Assembly (NCBI GenBank): GCA_028875175.1
Contig: JAPPFO010000182.1
Coordinates: 1-27,988 of the forward strand
Reading direction: 5' to 3'
DNA from: Chloroflexota bacterium
GTDB taxonomy: Bacteria; Chloroflexota; UBA11872
DNA length: 27,988 nt
In this document: positions 16,333 through 24,065 of the stretch, one piece after another
Position numbering within the stretch: position 1 is the first letter of the stretch
Layout: every line of letters begins with the position of its first letter
Translations under genes and position numbers: made by a program
The notes under the pieces: generated by a model
The model's input: the letters and a program-made list of their open reading frames with translations, nothing else
Told to the model about the DNA's origin: nothing
The model's database searches: none

Positions 16333-16395
16333 TATTGATACTCAGCAATGGCATATGGCATACTCCAATGCTCCAGCGCCAGCCGCAGTCCACTC

Positions 16396-16884
16396 ATGGC
16401 CGAGCGTCAGCATCACCAGCGTGACGAGTTTGCTCGCCGGCTGCGGGCCTACATGGGCTACGCCGACCGCACGCTGGACGATGTGGCTCGGAGCCTGCGC
16501 GCGGCCGGCGTGAGCGCTAGTGTCAGCACCGTCAATCGCTGGACGCGCGGGCAGTCGCTTCCGAACATCGTCGCGGCCCAGGCCCTGGGGCAGCTGGTCG
16601 AGCAGGCCGCGCTGGCCGTGCCCGGCGAGGGGGTCGCCTGGCTGCTTGGCGTCGATCCGATTGCCCCCCCGCACAGCGCTTCCACCACGTCCATCAACCT
16701 TGATCGCGCGGTTCGAAGCTGGCAATTCAACACGGCCGGCCCAGCGCTCGCCGAAGCGCTGGCCGAACGCGGCGTCCCCCCGCCCTACCGACAACCCTTG
16801 GCTGATCTGCTGGCGCAGTTGCTGGCCGAGATCGAACCGCAGGATCCCCATCTGCCGTTAGCCGACAGCGACGCGAATCGCTAA
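16396..16884 (+). CDS. HTH-domain (XRE-like) protein
   Basis: From the ATG at 16396 the product is 162 residues. The first 75 residues contain DEFARRLRAYMGYADRTLDDVA, then VSTVNRWTRGQSLPNIVAAQ, which has the shape of a helix-turn-helix DNA-binding domain (recognition helix around VSTVNRWTRG) as in XRE regulators. The remaining part is Pro-rich, then helical (LADLLAQLLAEIEPQD), possibly for oligomerisation. Neither this ATG nor the one at 16348 has a Shine-Dalgarno site. The longer start would add a Ser-rich leader and be close to a possible forward -10 (AATATT at 16331), making it nearly leaderless. It lies 29 bases before a tRNA gene and opposite a divergent small gene, which it may control. 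Confidence 0.6.
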   Translation: MAERQHHQRDEFARRLRAYMGYADRTLDDVARSLRAAGVSASVSTVNRWTRGQSLPNIVAAQALGQLVEQAALAVPGEGVAWLLGVDPIAPPHSASTTSINLDRAVRSWQFNTAGPALAEALAERGVPPPYRQPLADLLAQLLAEIEPQDPHLPLADSDANR

Positions 16885-16904
16885 AATGCCAAACGCAGAT
16901 TCGC
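16873..16904. repeat. 7-bp inverted repeat between the HTH gene end and tRNA-Gly
   Basis: GCGAATC (16873-16879) and GATTCGC (16898-16904) are exact inverted copies around an AT-rich centre that includes TAAAAT (16882-16887), a good -10 box for the tRNA that begins 27 bases later. It may be an HTH-protein terminator or an operator over the tRNA promoter. Confidence 0.35.
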
Positions 16905-16913
16905 TGCGGCCTG

Positions 16914-16988
16914 GCGGAAGTGGCTCAGTGGTAGAGCATCTCCTTGCCAAGGAGAGGGTCACGGGTTCGAATCCCGTCTTCCGCTCCA
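16914..16988 (+). tRNA. tRNA-Gly (GCC)
   Basis: The acceptor stem GCGGAAG pairs with CTTCCGC, the D arm GCTC/GAGC encloses AGTGGTA, the anticodon arm TCTCC/GGAGA holds loop TTGCCAA with anticodon GCC at 16946-16948, and the T arm ACGGG/CCCGT holds TTCGAAT. The discriminator is T and CCA is encoded (16986-16988). All stems pair fully. It reads GGC/GGT glycine codons, which dominate in this GC-rich genome. Confidence 0.97.
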
Positions 16989-17216
16989 TCGCCATCGCCC
17001 AAACCTGCCTGGACTGACCTCGCCCTAGGCCTTGCCATTCCCGGCCCTTCCCGCGGCCGAACCATGCGCGCGGCCGTGGCTCGCCCGCCCGACTCGCCGC
17101 ACTACCGACGCGTCTGCTGCTGCCTTGCTCGCAAGCCGGATTCGAAGTGCCCAATGGAAGCAGTGGTTAGTCCTGGCGTGAACGGAAAGCCATAATACCA
17201 AACAAAAAACGAACAC

Positions 17217-17223
17217 AGGAGGT
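17217..17223 (+). promoter_or_regulatory. Strong but misplaced Shine-Dalgarno sequence
   Basis: AGGAGGT at 17217-17223, the best ribosome site for kilobases around, lies in an AT-rich patch. The nearest start (GTG 17231) is not in the SRAP frame and leads into a non-protein-like frame; the SRAP start (GTG 17277) is 53 bases away. This suggests the leader has been altered, in keeping with a decaying or unusually translated gene. Confidence 0.5.
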
Positions 17224-17276
17224 GCCCGCAGTGGCGCCATGGCAGCCTCCGGGCCTTCGTAGGACTGACAGTCGCG

Positions 17277-17951
17277 GTGTGCGCACGCTACAACCTGCAC
17301 TCGGATCAAAACGCCCTGGCCGCCTTCTAGGAAGCGTCCCCGACCGAGACTCTCGTCACGCTTCCGCTACCCAACTTCAACGTCGCCCCGACGCAGCAGG
17401 TTCCGGTGGTGGTCGAGGGCCCCCGACGCTTCAAGGTCATGCGCCGGGGTCTTGTCCCGTTTTGGGCCACCGAGCGCCGCATCGGCCGCCGCACGATCAA
17501 TGCACGCGCTGAGACGGTGGCCGACAAACCGGCCTTCCGCGCCGCCTTTCGCGCGCGCCGCTGTCTCGTCCCGGCCGACGGGTTCGACGAGTGGACCGGA
17601 CCTCGCGGTAAGCGCCAGCCTCGTAACGTCAATCGCGCCTACGGGCATCCGTTGGCGCTGGCGGGCCTCTGGGAATCACACGCCGAATATGGACCCACGT
17701 TCACCATCATTACCACTGCGGCCAATGCCTACATGGCGACCTTCCACCATCGCATGCCGGCCATCCTGGAGCCGCGCGACTGGGACGCTTGCCTGGCCGC
17801 CGAGGACGAAGACCCGGCCTAGCGAGCATCCTTGCTGCGACCCGCCGCCGACCACGTACTCACCAGCCACCCGATCAGACCCGCCGTCAACTCCATCGCC
17901 AACAATGGACCGGAGCTTCTCCAGACAGCGGCCCCGGATCGCCTGCTCTAG
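17277..17951 (+). pseudogene. SRAP (YedK/HMCES-type) abasic-site shield protein, with two in-frame TAG codons
   Basis: Read in one continuous frame from GTG 17277, this gives Met-Cys-Ala-Arg-Tyr (the SRAP start is Met-Cys-Gly-Arg-Tyr), then NLHSDQNALAAF, a TAG at 17328-17330 (codon 18), then NFNVAPTQQVPVV, MRRGLVPFW, INARAET, RCLVPADGFDEW and HHRMPAIL. After a second TAG at 17820-17822 (codon 182) it gives LTSHPIRPAVNS and NNGPELLQ, the normal SRAP C-terminus, ending in TAG at 17949. Counting each TAG as one residue gives 224, the family's size, with Cys2, Asn75 and Glu105 at the numbers known for E. coli YedK, and His157/158 near its His160. SRAP proteins crosslink abasic sites in single-stranded DNA through Cys2. 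No frameshift is present. A fragment starting after the first TAG would lack Cys2. Either a recent pseudogene, a sequencing artefact, or amber readthrough. Confidence 0.88.
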
Positions 17952-18122
17952 TTTCGACCAGGCAATACCTGCGTACGCCGCGGAGCGCACGGCCCGTACG
18001 ACGGCATCAGCGCAAGATCGAGAGACTACGCGAGCGAGGCGCGTGCCTGGTGAGCGTGAGCGAGAGCAACAGCGTTCCCGCAACGACGATGTTGAGGACC
18101 ACGCAGCGGCACGGCCGCGGGG

Positions 18123-18992
18123 CTAGCCGACGAGGGACTTCTCGCGCTGGATCTGTTCGTGCTCTTCCAACCAGACCTTCAACGGTACGTCCGCGTCGGA
18201 GGGTGAGGAGCGGCCGAACTCGTTGGTGGAGTGGCCCATCATCTGCCGCAGGATCGCGTGCGAGTCGTCGTACCAGTCCTGCGGGAATTCCATGTCGTCG
18301 CGCGTGCGGATCCAGCGGTAGCCGTAGCCGTAGAAGAGTACGCGGCGGGTCACGTCCGAGAAGTTTGGCGTGGCGGCGTGCCAGATGCGGCGGTCGAAGA
18401 TGACGGCCGTGCCGGCCTTGACCTTTACCGGGATGGCGCCTTCCGGCTGGACCTCGCCCGCGCCGGGCGCGGGGAGGGTGTTGGACAGCTGGCTTCCGGG
18501 AACAACCCAAAAGTTCCCCATGCCCTCGTTGCTGACGTCGGTCAGGAAGTAGCCGACCTTCAAGGAGATCCGCGGGCGCGGATTGGTTTCCATGTCGCGG
18601 TTCATCTGGCCGGAATCCTGGTGCCAGCCCCAGGCGCGGGCGTCGGGTTCGTAGGCGCCCGGCTCTCGGCCGGTGACGGCCAAGTGCGTGTGATAGAGGT
18701 AGATATTCCAGCCGAGGATGCCCCAGACCTTGGGCAGCAGTCGCTCGTAGGCGACCATGTCGAAGAACGAGCGGTCGAGATGAATGAAACCCAGCTTGTT
18801 GATGCGCTGGGTGATGGTCTTGTCGGTGCGACCTTCTTCGAGGACACCGCTCTCCATCAGGTCGTCGATGGTCTCGATCAACGATTCCCGCAAGTCTTCG
18901 GGAACGGCGTCCTCGACGACCAGGAAGCCGTCGCGCTCGAACGATTCGCGCTCGTCGTCGGTCAGGGCGTATTGCAGACAACTGGGATCCAT
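18123..18992 (-). CDS. Phytanoyl-CoA dioxygenase (PhyH) family Fe(II)/2-oxoglutarate enzyme
   Basis: With the start at 18992 the product is 289 residues. It opens with YALTDDERESFERDGFLVVED, typical of PhyH proteins, and has the iron-binding triad: His124 and Asp126 in GWHQDSGQ and His205 in RRIWHAATPN, with Arg216 as probable 2-oxoglutarate anchor. Such enzymes hydroxylate small molecules or act in natural-product tailoring; the substrate is unknown. The start is chosen because GAGG precedes it and a promoter at 19026-19055 would begin transcription just upstream; the longer frame from a GTG at 19055 would lie on the promoter itself. The gene ends in TAG. Confidence 0.88.
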   Translation of the reverse strand: MDPSCLQYALTDDERESFERDGFLVVEDAVPEDLRESLIETIDDLMESGVLEEGRTDKTITQRINKLGFIHLDRSFFDMVAYERLLPKVWGILGWNIYLYHTHLAVTGREPGAYEPDARAWGWHQDSGQMNRDMETNPRPRISLKVGYFLTDVSNEGMGNFWVVPGSQLSNTLPAPGAGEVQPEGAIPVKVKAGTAVIFDRRIWHAATPNFSDVTRRVLFYGYGYRWIRTRDDMEFPQDWYDDSHAILRQMMGHSTNEFGRSSPSDADVPLKVWLEEHEQIQREKSLVG

Positions 18993-19025
18993 AACCGGCC
19001 TCGATCCGTCCGGGTGCGGCATTTC

Positions 19026-19055
19026 AGTATAGAAATAGGATCGGCGTACGGTCAC
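19026..19055 (-). promoter_or_regulatory. Promoter for the PhyH gene
   Basis: On the minus strand GTGACC (19050-19055, four of six to TTGACA) is followed after 18 bases by TATACT (19026-19031, five of six to TATAAT). It would start transcription near 19018, giving a leader of about 26 bases before the ATG at 18992, and so argues against the longer reading frame. Confidence 0.6.
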
Positions 19056-19076
19056 CTTGAGGAGACTCGGAAACCC

Positions 19077-19559
19077 TCAGCCGGCGCCGCCCTCATCACC
19101 CGGTTGGCTGATGGTCACGGCCCATTCACCCTCGGCGAGTTCGACATTGAGGACATAGCTACCGGCCCTGGCGATCTGGGCGGAGGCCCCGCCCTCGCGA
19201 TTGAGCGGCGGGATGATGGTGATGGGAGCGATTGGGTCGGCCTGGGGATGGTCCACGGGTTGCAGCGAGGCGGTGAAGGGCTCGGCCATTCCGTCGTAGA
19301 GGGCGTTGACGACTACCAGACCCTCCCGAAGGCCGAAGGCGTCCGTGACGCCGGGTCGCAAGCCGTCGAACGTTGTGGGGCGGTCGATTGGCGTGACGGT
19401 TGGCATGGGGACCGACGTAGCCTCAGTCGGCTCGGCGGCGATCCATGCGCCGAGGGCGGATGAGCGTTCGGCGGGAACAGCGCCCGTGACCATGAGGATG
19501 ATGACCACGCCGAGCGCCAACAGAGCGAGTGCGAGGAGAGCGGTCGGCGTTCGGAGCAT
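19077..19559 (-). CDS. Membrane-anchored secreted protein, unknown
   Basis: From the ATG at 19559 the product is 160 residues: a hydrophobic helix at about residues 4-27 (LLALALLALGVVIILMV) forms a signal anchor, then a Thr/Pro-rich linker (TEATSVPMPTVTPIDRPTTF) leads to an extracytoplasmic beta-rich domain with GSYVLNVELAEGEWAVTI. This type of domain, ending in strand-turn-strand 'G.Y...V....W.V.I', is common in surface sensors and lipoprotein-like proteins. A TTG at 19595 is an alternative start adding 12 residues. No clear ribosome site is present for either. It is 22 bases upstream of the PhyH frame's long start, but the PhyH gene has its own promoter. Confidence 0.62.
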   Translation of the reverse strand: MLRTPTALLALALLALGVVIILMVTGAVPAERSSALGAWIAAEPTEATSVPMPTVTPIDRPTTFDGLRPGVTDAFGLREGLVVVNALYDGMAEPFTASLQPVDHPQADPIAPITIIPPLNREGGASAQIARAGSYVLNVELAEGEWAVTISQPGDEGGAG

Positions 19560-19710
19560 GCGGGGAGCGTGCGACGCCGGGTGGGGAGGCGTCAACGGAT
19601 GGGTGCGTCCTAGCGCCGGCGGGAAGCGAATAGGCGGCGGGCCACGGTGGATTCGTCAGTAGCCGCGAGTCGCTGCCACAATCGGCCGACACTCGCAACG
19701 GGAGACGAGA

Positions 19711-21501
19711 ATGCGATTCGTAGCTCGCATGGCCCGTCGCGAAGTCCTGTTCGGCGCGCTGGCCGGACTGCTGGCCGGCGTCGTCTTCGCCCTGGCGATG
19801 CAGGCCGAGCAAATGCGCGTGGAAGTCACCGGGCTGGCCGGCACGTCCACGAGCGGCGCCGGCCTGGTCGTCCACCTGGTGCTGGCCACCCTGATCGGCG
19901 CCGGCGTGGGTCTGCAGTACCGGCACGAGCCGGGCAGCTACGCGGCGCAGATCACCCTTGGCGTCACGTTTGGCTTGCTGGGCTGGATCCTGGGACCGCT
20001 GACGATCCGTCCGCTGGCGGAAGGGATCATCCCCGACTGGTCCATTGCCGTGGCGTCGGCCGGCTTCCCGAGCCTGATGGGGCACATGCTGTACGGGGCG
20101 CTCACCGTTGGCGGCTTGTATTGGGCCGTGCAGCAGTGGGGCAGCGGCGCCGTGTTGGTTCGTCCGGGCGAGCGCGCGGAGAATCGCGTGCAGCGCATCG
20201 TGGTGCTGGGCGGCGGTTTCGGCGGGATGAGCGCGGCGCAAACGCTGGAGCGCATGACGCGGCGGCGGCGCGACCTGGACGTGACGCTGGTTAGCCAGAG
20301 CAACTTTCTGCTGTTCACGCCAATGCTGGCGGAGGTGGCTTCCGGCGCGTTGGAAGCACAACATATCGCGGCCCCGATTCGCGCGGCCTGCCCGTTCACC
20401 AATTTCATCCACGGCGACGTGGAACGAATCGACACCGAAAAGCGCCAGGTGACTGTGCGCAGCCGCCGATCCACGACGCCGCAGGCGGTGCCGTACGACC
20501 ACCTGGTGCTGGCGATGGGCTCGGTCCCGAACTTCCATGGCCTGCCGGGCCTGGCAGAGCACGCGATCACGCTGAAGACGCTGGAAGACGCCGTGGGACT
20601 TCGCCATCGCGTGCTCTCGCAGCTGGAACGCGCCGACCATGAGTCTGACCCCGAGGTGCGGCAGCGGCTGCTGACGTTCGTCGTCGCCGGCGGTGGGTTC
20701 GCGGGAGCGGAGACGATCGCCGAGCTGTTTGACCTGGTATCCAGCGTCAGGCGCTACTACCAGAACCTCGGTCTGGCCGACGCGCGGTTCGTGCTGGTGC
20801 ACTCGCGCCACCGCATCCTGCCGGAGCTGAGCGCCGAGCTTGGGGCTTACGCCCTTGAGAAGCTGAGCGCCCGCGGGATCGAGTTCCGGCTGGGTTGCCG
20901 GGTCGCGGCGGCGGCCGAGGGATCCGTCACGCTTGACGACGGCGCCACGATCCCGTGCGAGACCTTCGTCTGGACGGCCGGCAATCAGCCCAATCCCATC
21001 CTGCGCGACCTGGGCTGCGCAAAGAACCGGGCCGGGCAGGTGGTCGGGGACGCGGCGCTGCAGGCGCCTGACACGCCAGGGGTTTGGGCGGTGGGCGACG
21101 CAGCGCAGATTCCGGACCTCACCAACGAGGGACAGCCCTGCCCGCCGACCGCCCAGCACGCGCTGCGCCAGGGCAAGCGGGTCTCAGAGAACATCGTGGC
21201 GACCATCGACGGCCGCCAACTGAAGCCCTTCCGCTACCGTGCCAGCGGCTCGCTGGTGGGCCTGGGACATCGCACGGCGGCGGCGGAGCTTTGGGGCCAC
21301 AAGTTCTCCGGGCTGCTGGCCTGGTTCATGTGGCGCACGATCTATCTCAGCAAGCTGCCGGGCCTTGAGCGCAAGGCGCGGGTGGCGCTGGACTGGGCGC
21401 TGGACTTGGTGTTTCCACGCGACATCGTGATGACGACGGCGGCGGACGGTCGCTACGACCCCGCCGCGCAGCCAGCCGCAGAGCGGGAGCGCGCGACGTG
21501 A
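19711..21501 (+). CDS. NDH-2-like FAD-dependent oxidoreductase with N-terminal four-helix membrane module
   Basis: The 596-residue protein has two parts. Residues 162-596 form a pyridine-nucleotide-disulfide oxidoreductase of the NADH dehydrogenase II type: RIVVLGGGFGG (163-172) binds FAD, FVVAGGGFAGAET the nucleotide, WTAGNQPNPIL and GVWAVGDAAQI close the FAD site, and the end has the amphipathic C-terminal segment typical of membrane-attached NDH-2 (RTIYLSKLPGLERKARV). Residues 12-140 form four hydrophobic helices, with GLLGWILGPLTIRPL (88-102) and FPSLMGHMLYG (119-129) as marks; no NDH-2 that I know has this. The same module occurs three times in the next gene, whose start overlaps this stop (TGATG). 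GGGAGA precedes the ATG. Likely substrate NADH and quinone; the role of the module is unknown. Confidence 0.9.
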   Translation: MRFVARMARREVLFGALAGLLAGVVFALAMQAEQMRVEVTGLAGTSTSGAGLVVHLVLATLIGAGVGLQYRHEPGSYAAQITLGVTFGLLGWILGPLTIRPLAEGIIPDWSIAVASAGFPSLMGHMLYGALTVGGLYWAVQQWGSGAVLVRPGERAENRVQRIVVLGGGFGGMSAAQTLERMTRRRRDLDVTLVSQSNFLLFTPMLAEVASGALEAQHIAAPIRAACPFTNFIHGDVERIDTEKRQVTVRSRRSTTPQAVPYDHLVLAMGSVPNFHGLPGLAEHAITLKTLEDAVGLRHRVLSQLERADHESDPEVRQRLLTFVVAGGGFAGAETIAELFDLVSSVRRYYQNLGLADARFVLVHSRHRILPELSAELGAYALEKLSARGIEFRLGCRVAAAAEGSVTLDDGATIPCETFVWTAGNQPNPILRDLGCAKNRAGQVVGDAALQAPDTPGVWAVGDAAQIPDLTNEGQPCPPTAQHALRQGKRVSENIVATIDGRQLKPFRYRASGSLVGLGHRTAAAELWGHKFSGLLAWFMWRTIYLSKLPGLERKARVALDWALDLVFPRDIVMTTAADGRYDPAAQPAAERERAT

Positions 21502-23051
21502 TGCGGTGCAAAGACCTGGCGGCCTGGCTACTGGCCGGCGCCGTGGCCGGACAAGCCGGCGGGATCGTCTACGGCCTCGTGATGCGGCACCTGGGCGTCA
21601 TCGAATCCATCGCCGCGCTGGTGCGGCTACCGCCGTCGGCGGTGGGCGGCTGGATCGTGCACATGGTGGTGGCTGGCATCATCGGCGCGGGGTTTGCAGC
21701 GTTGATTCGACGCCAGAAGCACAGCGCGGGCGACCTGCTGTTCTGGGGTCTGATCTACGGGGCCGTCTGGTGGATCATCGGACCGCTGACGCTAGCGCCG
21801 CTGCTGATCCGACGCGAGGCGCTGGCCTGGGACCTGACGTCAGCGCAAGAGACGTTTCCGATGCTGCTGGGACACCTGCAGTACGGCGTGACGACCAGCC
21901 TGGCGCTGCTGCTGTGGCGGCGATCATCATTCGAGCGACCAACGGCCGGCGCCGCGGCGCGGGGTGGCCTGGCGGGCCTTATCGGAGCCGCGCTGACCGG
22001 CAAGGCGTTGGTTGACCAGGGACTGCTTGGTCAGTTTGTTGGCATTGGCGATCACGAACCCTCGGGCTTGCTGTGGCTCGGCGTTATGTCAATCGGAGTC
22101 GCAGCCGGCCTGGCGTTTGCCGCGGTGGTGCCGAGCGTGCGGGACAGCGCCGGCGCGGCGCTGGTGCGCGGGTTCGTGTTCGGGTTCCTGGCCTGGATTC
22201 TCATTCCCATGACGATCATCGGCCTGGCCACGCGCGGCATGCTGCCGTGGGGGATGGGATTCGCCCACGATGCCTTTCCCGGCCTGCTGGCGTACCTGCT
22301 CTTTGGCGGAATCCTGGGGCTGGCCTACCAATGGCTGAGCGTGACCTGGCGGGTTCTGTTTGCCGCGGCGACCTCTCACGATGACGAGGGCTACGGCACG
22401 GAGGGGCTGCGGGCCCTGGGGCGCGGATCAGCCGCGGGGCTGCTGGGCGGGCTGTTCTACACGCTGATGCTGGCGCGGCTTGGGTCGTTCGAGGGTATTG
22501 CCCAGTTGATGCGGGCCGACAACGCCGCCATTGGTGTGCTGATGCACGCCGTGGTTTCGGTGATCTGGGGCGCTGTCTACGGCCTGCTATTTCGCCGGCA
22601 GACCTACGGCATCGGGTCAGCCGTGGGCTGGGGTGTCGCATTCGGTTTCTTTTTGTGGGTTGTCGGGCCAAACACGCTGTTTGCGGTGCTGACCGGTCAC
22701 ACACCGGACTGGTCGGCGGACGGCGCGGCGCCTCGGACGGCCTCGCTGGTTGGTCACCTCGTTTACGGCGCCGTGCTCGGCGTGGGATTCCACCATCTGG
22801 AAGCCCGGCACAACCCGTGGTGGCAGCCGCGACGCACGCGACTTGAAGCGCGAGCGCGACGGCGGCGCCGGCAGCTTCAGACCTCGGCGCCGGCGGTCTG
22901 GGCGCTGGTGATGCTGATTGCGTTGAGTCTGCCGATCATCTTCGGCGGGTCCGACGAGATGGGTCGGAACGCCATGAAGTCGGACGCACAGTACTCATCG
23001 ACGACAGAGCCCTCAGGGCCGCCAATGGACGACATGCAGCCAGTGCGCTGA
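21498..23051 (+). CDS. Integral membrane protein with three copies of a four-helix module
   Basis: The 517-residue protein consists of three homologous segments of about 130 residues, at roughly 8-140, 156-280 and 309-434, each with four hydrophobic helices. Each has a pattern WI(I/L)xPxTL/I (93-101 WIIGPLTLA; 233-240 WILIPMTI; third copy WVVGPNTL 387-394) and a second pattern FPxLLxxLxYG (FPMLLGHLQYG 120-130; FPGLLAYLLFG 260-270; third copy SLVGHLVYG 416-424). The module equals the N-terminus of the preceding NDH-2-like protein. A basic Arg-rich stretch at 445-459 and a last helix at 467-483 follow. GTG 21498 or ATG 21501 are possible starts; the latter overlaps the upstream stop, so translation is coupled. 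I know no function; a quinone- or ion-related partner of the dehydrogenase is inference. Confidence 0.88.
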   Translation: MMRCKDLAAWLLAGAVAGQAGGIVYGLVMRHLGVIESIAALVRLPPSAVGGWIVHMVVAGIIGAGFAALIRRQKHSAGDLLFWGLIYGAVWWIIGPLTLAPLLIRREALAWDLTSAQETFPMLLGHLQYGVTTSLALLLWRRSSFERPTAGAAARGGLAGLIGAALTGKALVDQGLLGQFVGIGDHEPSGLLWLGVMSIGVAAGLAFAAVVPSVRDSAGAALVRGFVFGFLAWILIPMTIIGLATRGMLPWGMGFAHDAFPGLLAYLLFGGILGLAYQWLSVTWRVLFAAATSHDDEGYGTEGLRALGRGSAAGLLGGLFYTLMLARLGSFEGIAQLMRADNAAIGVLMHAVVSVIWGAVYGLLFRRQTYGIGSAVGWGVAFGFFLWVVGPNTLFAVLTGHTPDWSADGAAPRTASLVGHLVYGAVLGVGFHHLEARHNPWWQPRRTRLEARARRRRRQLQTSAPAVWALVMLIALSLPIIFGGSDEMGRNAMKSDAQYSSTTEPSGPPMDDMQPVR

Positions 23052-23091
23052 TCGAGCTCGACGTTTTCGCCGACGATTTGAGCTGCATAGA

Positions 23092-23131
23092 GGAGCAGCC
23101 GCAGGGCTCGTAGGAGCCCCGCAGCTGCTTC
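23092..23131. terminator. Long hairpin between convergent operons
   Basis: The arms at 23092-23109 and 23114-23131 pair at 16 of 18 positions (two A-C mismatches) around a four-base loop GTAG. It lies between the stop of the membrane-module gene (+) and the stop of the FAH gene (-), in a gap of 126 bases where a shared terminator is expected; TTCGTT follows on the plus strand. Confidence 0.72.
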
Positions 23132-23177
23132 GTTCACATCACCAGTGCCGAGCGACCGCTCGGCGGCTTGCTCAACC

Positions 23178-23951
23178 TTACTCGGGGTAGCCCACCGGGT
23201 TGCTGAGGATGCCGTTGCCTTCCAGCTCGACTTCCGTCACGTCACCGCTCTTCATGGCCTTGGTTGTGCCGGACGTTCCCGTGAAGATCGCGTCGCCAGG
23301 CTCAAGGGTCATGTACGTCGAGACGAAGCTGATGATCTGTTCCACGTTGTAGATCAGCTCGCTGGTATTGGTGTGCTGGACGACCTCGCCGTTGACGCGG
23401 GTGGTCATCTCCAGGTTGCCGTGGTCCAGGCCGGTGGTTACCCACGGACCGAAGGGCGAGAACGTATCGGCGCCCTTGCCACGCCACCACTGGCTGTCCG
23501 GCTCGCCGTTGGTCTCACCGTTCTGCCAGATGCGCTCGCTGATGTCGTTGGCGGCGCAGACGCCGAGGATGTAGTCCCCGACTTCGTCCTCGCTGACGCG
23601 CGAGCAGCGCTTGCTGATGATGACCGCCATCTCACCTTCGTAGTGCAAGTTCTCGCAGCCCTCCAGCCAGGCGATGGTGCCACCCGGTTCGAGAACGGAG
23701 GAGGGCGGCGCCAGGAACGGCTGCGGGCGGGAGAAGGGCGGCGAGTCACCCATGTGGCTGAGGTAGTTGCCCGCCAGGTTGACGATCTTGGTTGGCGAGG
23801 TGGGCGTGAGCAACTGCACGTCGGCCAGGGCCACCGTGTTGCCGGTGCGCTCCAGGTCGCCGAAGAGGTCGCCCGAGATTTCGGCGATGGTGTCGCCTTC
23901 AACGATTCCGTGGTGGACTTCGCCGTCCACGCTATAACGCGCAAGGTGCAT
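23178..23951 (-). CDS. Fumarylacetoacetate hydrolase (FAH) family protein
   Basis: From the ATG at 23951 (GGAGG seven bases upstream) the product is 257 residues. It has the FAH metal site: Glu105 and Glu107 in NLHYEGEMAV and Asp136 in AANDISER, followed by RGKGADTFSPFGPWV and the C-terminal TGTSGTTKAMKSGDV. The family cleaves C-C bonds of beta-diketo acids or hydrates/decarboxylates aromatic breakdown products (HpcE/HpaG, UGL-like); the exact reaction cannot be told. It shares strand and direction with the 3-hydroxyacyl-CoA dehydrogenase gene 114 bases upstream, so they could form a degradative pair. The longer frame to 24032 lacks support. Confidence 0.88.
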   Translation of the reverse strand: MHLARYSVDGEVHHGIVEGDTIAEISGDLFGDLERTGNTVALADVQLLTPTSPTKIVNLAGNYLSHMGDSPPFSRPQPFLAPPSSVLEPGGTIAWLEGCENLHYEGEMAVIISKRCSRVSEDEVGDYILGVCAANDISERIWQNGETNGEPDSQWWRGKGADTFSPFGPWVTTGLDHGNLEMTTRVNGEVVQHTNTSELIYNVEQIISFVSTYMTLEPGDAIFTGTSGTTKAMKSGDVTEVELEGNGILSNPVGYPE

Positions 23952-24065
23952 GCTCTGCCTCCGAGTGCCTGACCGACAGTGACCGCGAAAGGATACCGCG
24001 CAAACCACGGACGCTACGTGCCGGGCGGCCAATGCCCTTGCGAGTGGGGCGCTGGAAGCCCCCGA

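Noticed and set aside
16914..16988. tRNA-Gly as an integration site of a mobile island
   Set aside because: No second copy of the tRNA 3' end, integrase or other mobile gene was seen in the window.
16858..17154. Minus-strand frame of 98 residues over tRNA-Gly
   Set aside because: It is the antisense translation of the tRNA plus flanks, a common false protein; no ribosome site or family likeness.
17328..17330. Genome-wide TAG reassignment as the cause of the SRAP stops
   Set aside because: At least six well-supported genes in this window end in TAG, so TAG works as a stop here.
17222..17512. Frame starting next to the strong AGGAGGT site
   Set aside because: Its product is low-complexity, Arg/Pro-rich and out of frame with the clear SRAP coding sequence on the same strand.
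19423..21159. 578-residue minus-strand frame across the NDH-2 gene
   Set aside because: Antisense of a gene with unmistakable FAD/NAD motifs; Gln/Arg/His-rich product with no domains.
23145..23972. Long plus-strand frame antisense to the FAH gene
   Set aside because: Shadow of a well-matched FAH gene; Val/Asp/Gly-rich product typical of antisense frames.
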